From positions 186,001 through 250,000 of the forward strand of contig NZ_CP035283.1 of assembly GCF_004103755.1 (NCBI RefSeq): a stretch of 64,000 bases of DNA. Direction: 5' to 3'. The position numbers and the translations under genes are program-made. Shown piece after piece: positions 63,495-64,000 of the stretch (its first letter is position 1; each line of letters begins with the position of its first letter). This DNA is from Caproiciproducens sp. NJN-50 (GTDB lineage: Bacteria; Bacillota; Clostridia; Oscillospirales; Acutalibacteraceae). The notes beneath the pieces are model-generated. The model was not told the DNA's origin. It saw nothing but the letters and a program-made list of their open reading frames with translations, and did no database searches.

Positions 63495-64000
63495 TTACGC
63501 CGCCTTTTGCTGCCGCACCTGTTCGGCCAGCCATTTTGCGCCGTCGATGACGGTATCGCCGTCCGAACCCGTTCTCTTTGCCGAAAGGAACGCCTCCGGC
63601 ATTTTGGCTTTGAATTCGCTCTCCGTCAGGCGGTTGCCGCTGAAATCCACCCGATACGTTCCGTCGTCCTTCTCCGGGGAAAGATTGGTCCAGCCCCAGC
63701 TTTTGAAATCCGGCAGGGAGGAGAGCCGGTTGCCGGAAGCGTCCAGGCAGACCAGCCCCTTCCCGTTCGTCCCGTCTCCCTTGATTCCCTTGATAAAGTT
63801 CAGATCCGTCAGATCGTTGTCCGACAGATACAGCTGCGTGAGGAACGTTCCCGAAAGGCTTTGAACGCTTTCGATCCGGTTGTGGGAAAGGTCGAGGTAG
63901 AACACGCCGGTGTCGCAGCTTCCGATCTTTGCGATCCGGTTGTAGGAAAGATCGAGGACCTCGAACATGGTCCCGTTCAGCAGCGCGTCGACGTTCTCGA
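63495..64000 (-). CDS. Leucine-rich-repeat protein, partial at right edge
   Basis: The C-terminal 168 codons of a minus-strand gene; the frame is open to the window end, so its start is outside. Repeats of the LxLSxNxI type are visible (VLDLSYNRIAKIG, YLDLSHNRIESV, QLYLSDNDLTDL, CLDASGNRLSSLP, VDFSGNRLTE), followed by an Ala/Gln-rich end. LRR proteins of this kind are usually exported and mediate binding, but the signal sequence cannot be seen. Confidence 0.85.
   Translation of the reverse strand, partial: ENVDALLNGTMFEVLDLSYNRIAKIGSCDTGVFYLDLSHNRIESVQSLSGTFLTQLYLSDNDLTDLNFIKGIKGDGTNGKGLVCLDASGNRLSSLPDFKSWGWTNLSPEKDDGTYRVDFSGNRLTESEFKAKMPEAFLSAKRTGSDGDTVIDGAKWLAEQVRQQKAA

Overview
The window reads as a chromosomal segment of an anaerobic, spore-forming member of the Clostridia, most likely an Oscillospiraceae/Ruminococcaceae relative of the Caproiciproducens type. 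This is judged from gene content: a SufCBDSU system without SufE, a group A [FeFe]-hydrogenase, a rubredoxin/flavodiiron pair, cotJ spore-coat genes, DUF6514 and DUF815 families, and a high-GC Gram-positive-like codon bias with strong GGAGG ribosome sites and TTGACA-17-TATAAT promoters. Most of the DNA is GC-rich; the stretch from about 55.8 to 58.8 kb is clearly AT-rich.

Layout. 0-5 kb: glutamine synthetase, a pyridoxine kinase-like gene, a DUF1003 membrane protein, an HxxxD acyltransferase and two small basic ORFs. 5-11.3 kb: a DsrE-like protein, an HTH protein and the sufCBDSU Fe-S assembly operon. 11.3-19 kb: a B12-binding radical SAM protein, an HD hydrolase, a fused methylguanine methyltransferase-thioesterase, an XRE/ImmA-like pair, tadA, a CPBP protease and tRNA-Arg(CCT). 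19-25 kb: a periplasmic-binding lipoprotein with a peptidoglycan-binding tail, a DUF815 ATPase, a DUF6612-like lipoprotein and a degenerate PrpR-type regulator. 25-30 kb: a spore-coat locus. 30-38.9 kb: a YbhN-like flippase, a GntR-ABC operon, a YeiH/LysR divergent pair, rubredoxin-flavodiiron, a PAP2 phosphatase. 38.9-46.8 kb: a Ca2+ ATPase, a YtvI-like permease, nicotinate phosphoribosyltransferase, RNase P RNA and TagI glycosylase. 46.8-55.8 kb: hydrogenase operon with a Rex-like operator, agmatine-to-putrescine genes, a dehydrogenase-IclR operon and a DapB-like reductase. 55.8-60.1 kb: AT-rich secreted proteins and an ECF sigma/anti-sigma pair. 60-64 kb: a BusR-like regulator, DUF3892, a flavin reductase, a large surface protein and a leucine-rich-repeat protein cut by the right edge.

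The main discovery is at 25.4-29.9 kb (minus strand). The cotJABC operon is present, but cotJC (the Mn-catalase-like coat protein) is split. Codons 1-34 lie directly after cotJB (28367 down to about 28266) and codons 35-199 lie about 2.3 kb downstream (25946 down to 25446). The two halves end in the same 11-bp sequence in the same reading phase, so removing exactly 2322 bp restores a continuous 199-codon cotJC. The intervening DNA encodes a serine recombinase, an amidase-domain protein and a 73-residue ORF. This is the architecture of skin-type elements that are excised from sporulation genes in the mother cell, here in a minimal form inside cotJC. Recombinase and amidase lie on the same strand as cotJ, so transcription from the cotJ promoter could itself trigger excision. 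The same locus contains a CotJA fused to thirteen perfect-length 18-residue repeats and, nearby, a 37-residue Cys/Trp/Arg-rich peptide.

Other connected systems: an ECF sigma factor whose likely promoter motif (TGTAACAAA-N14-CGGTA) occurs upstream of two neighbouring secreted-protein units and once inside the sigma gene; a family of 26-bp palindromic repeats (GGCGGGAGAG-N10-CTCCCG) scattered between genes; and oxygen/redox genes (rubredoxin, flavodiiron protein, Rex-box hydrogenase, Suf) typical of a strict anaerobe.
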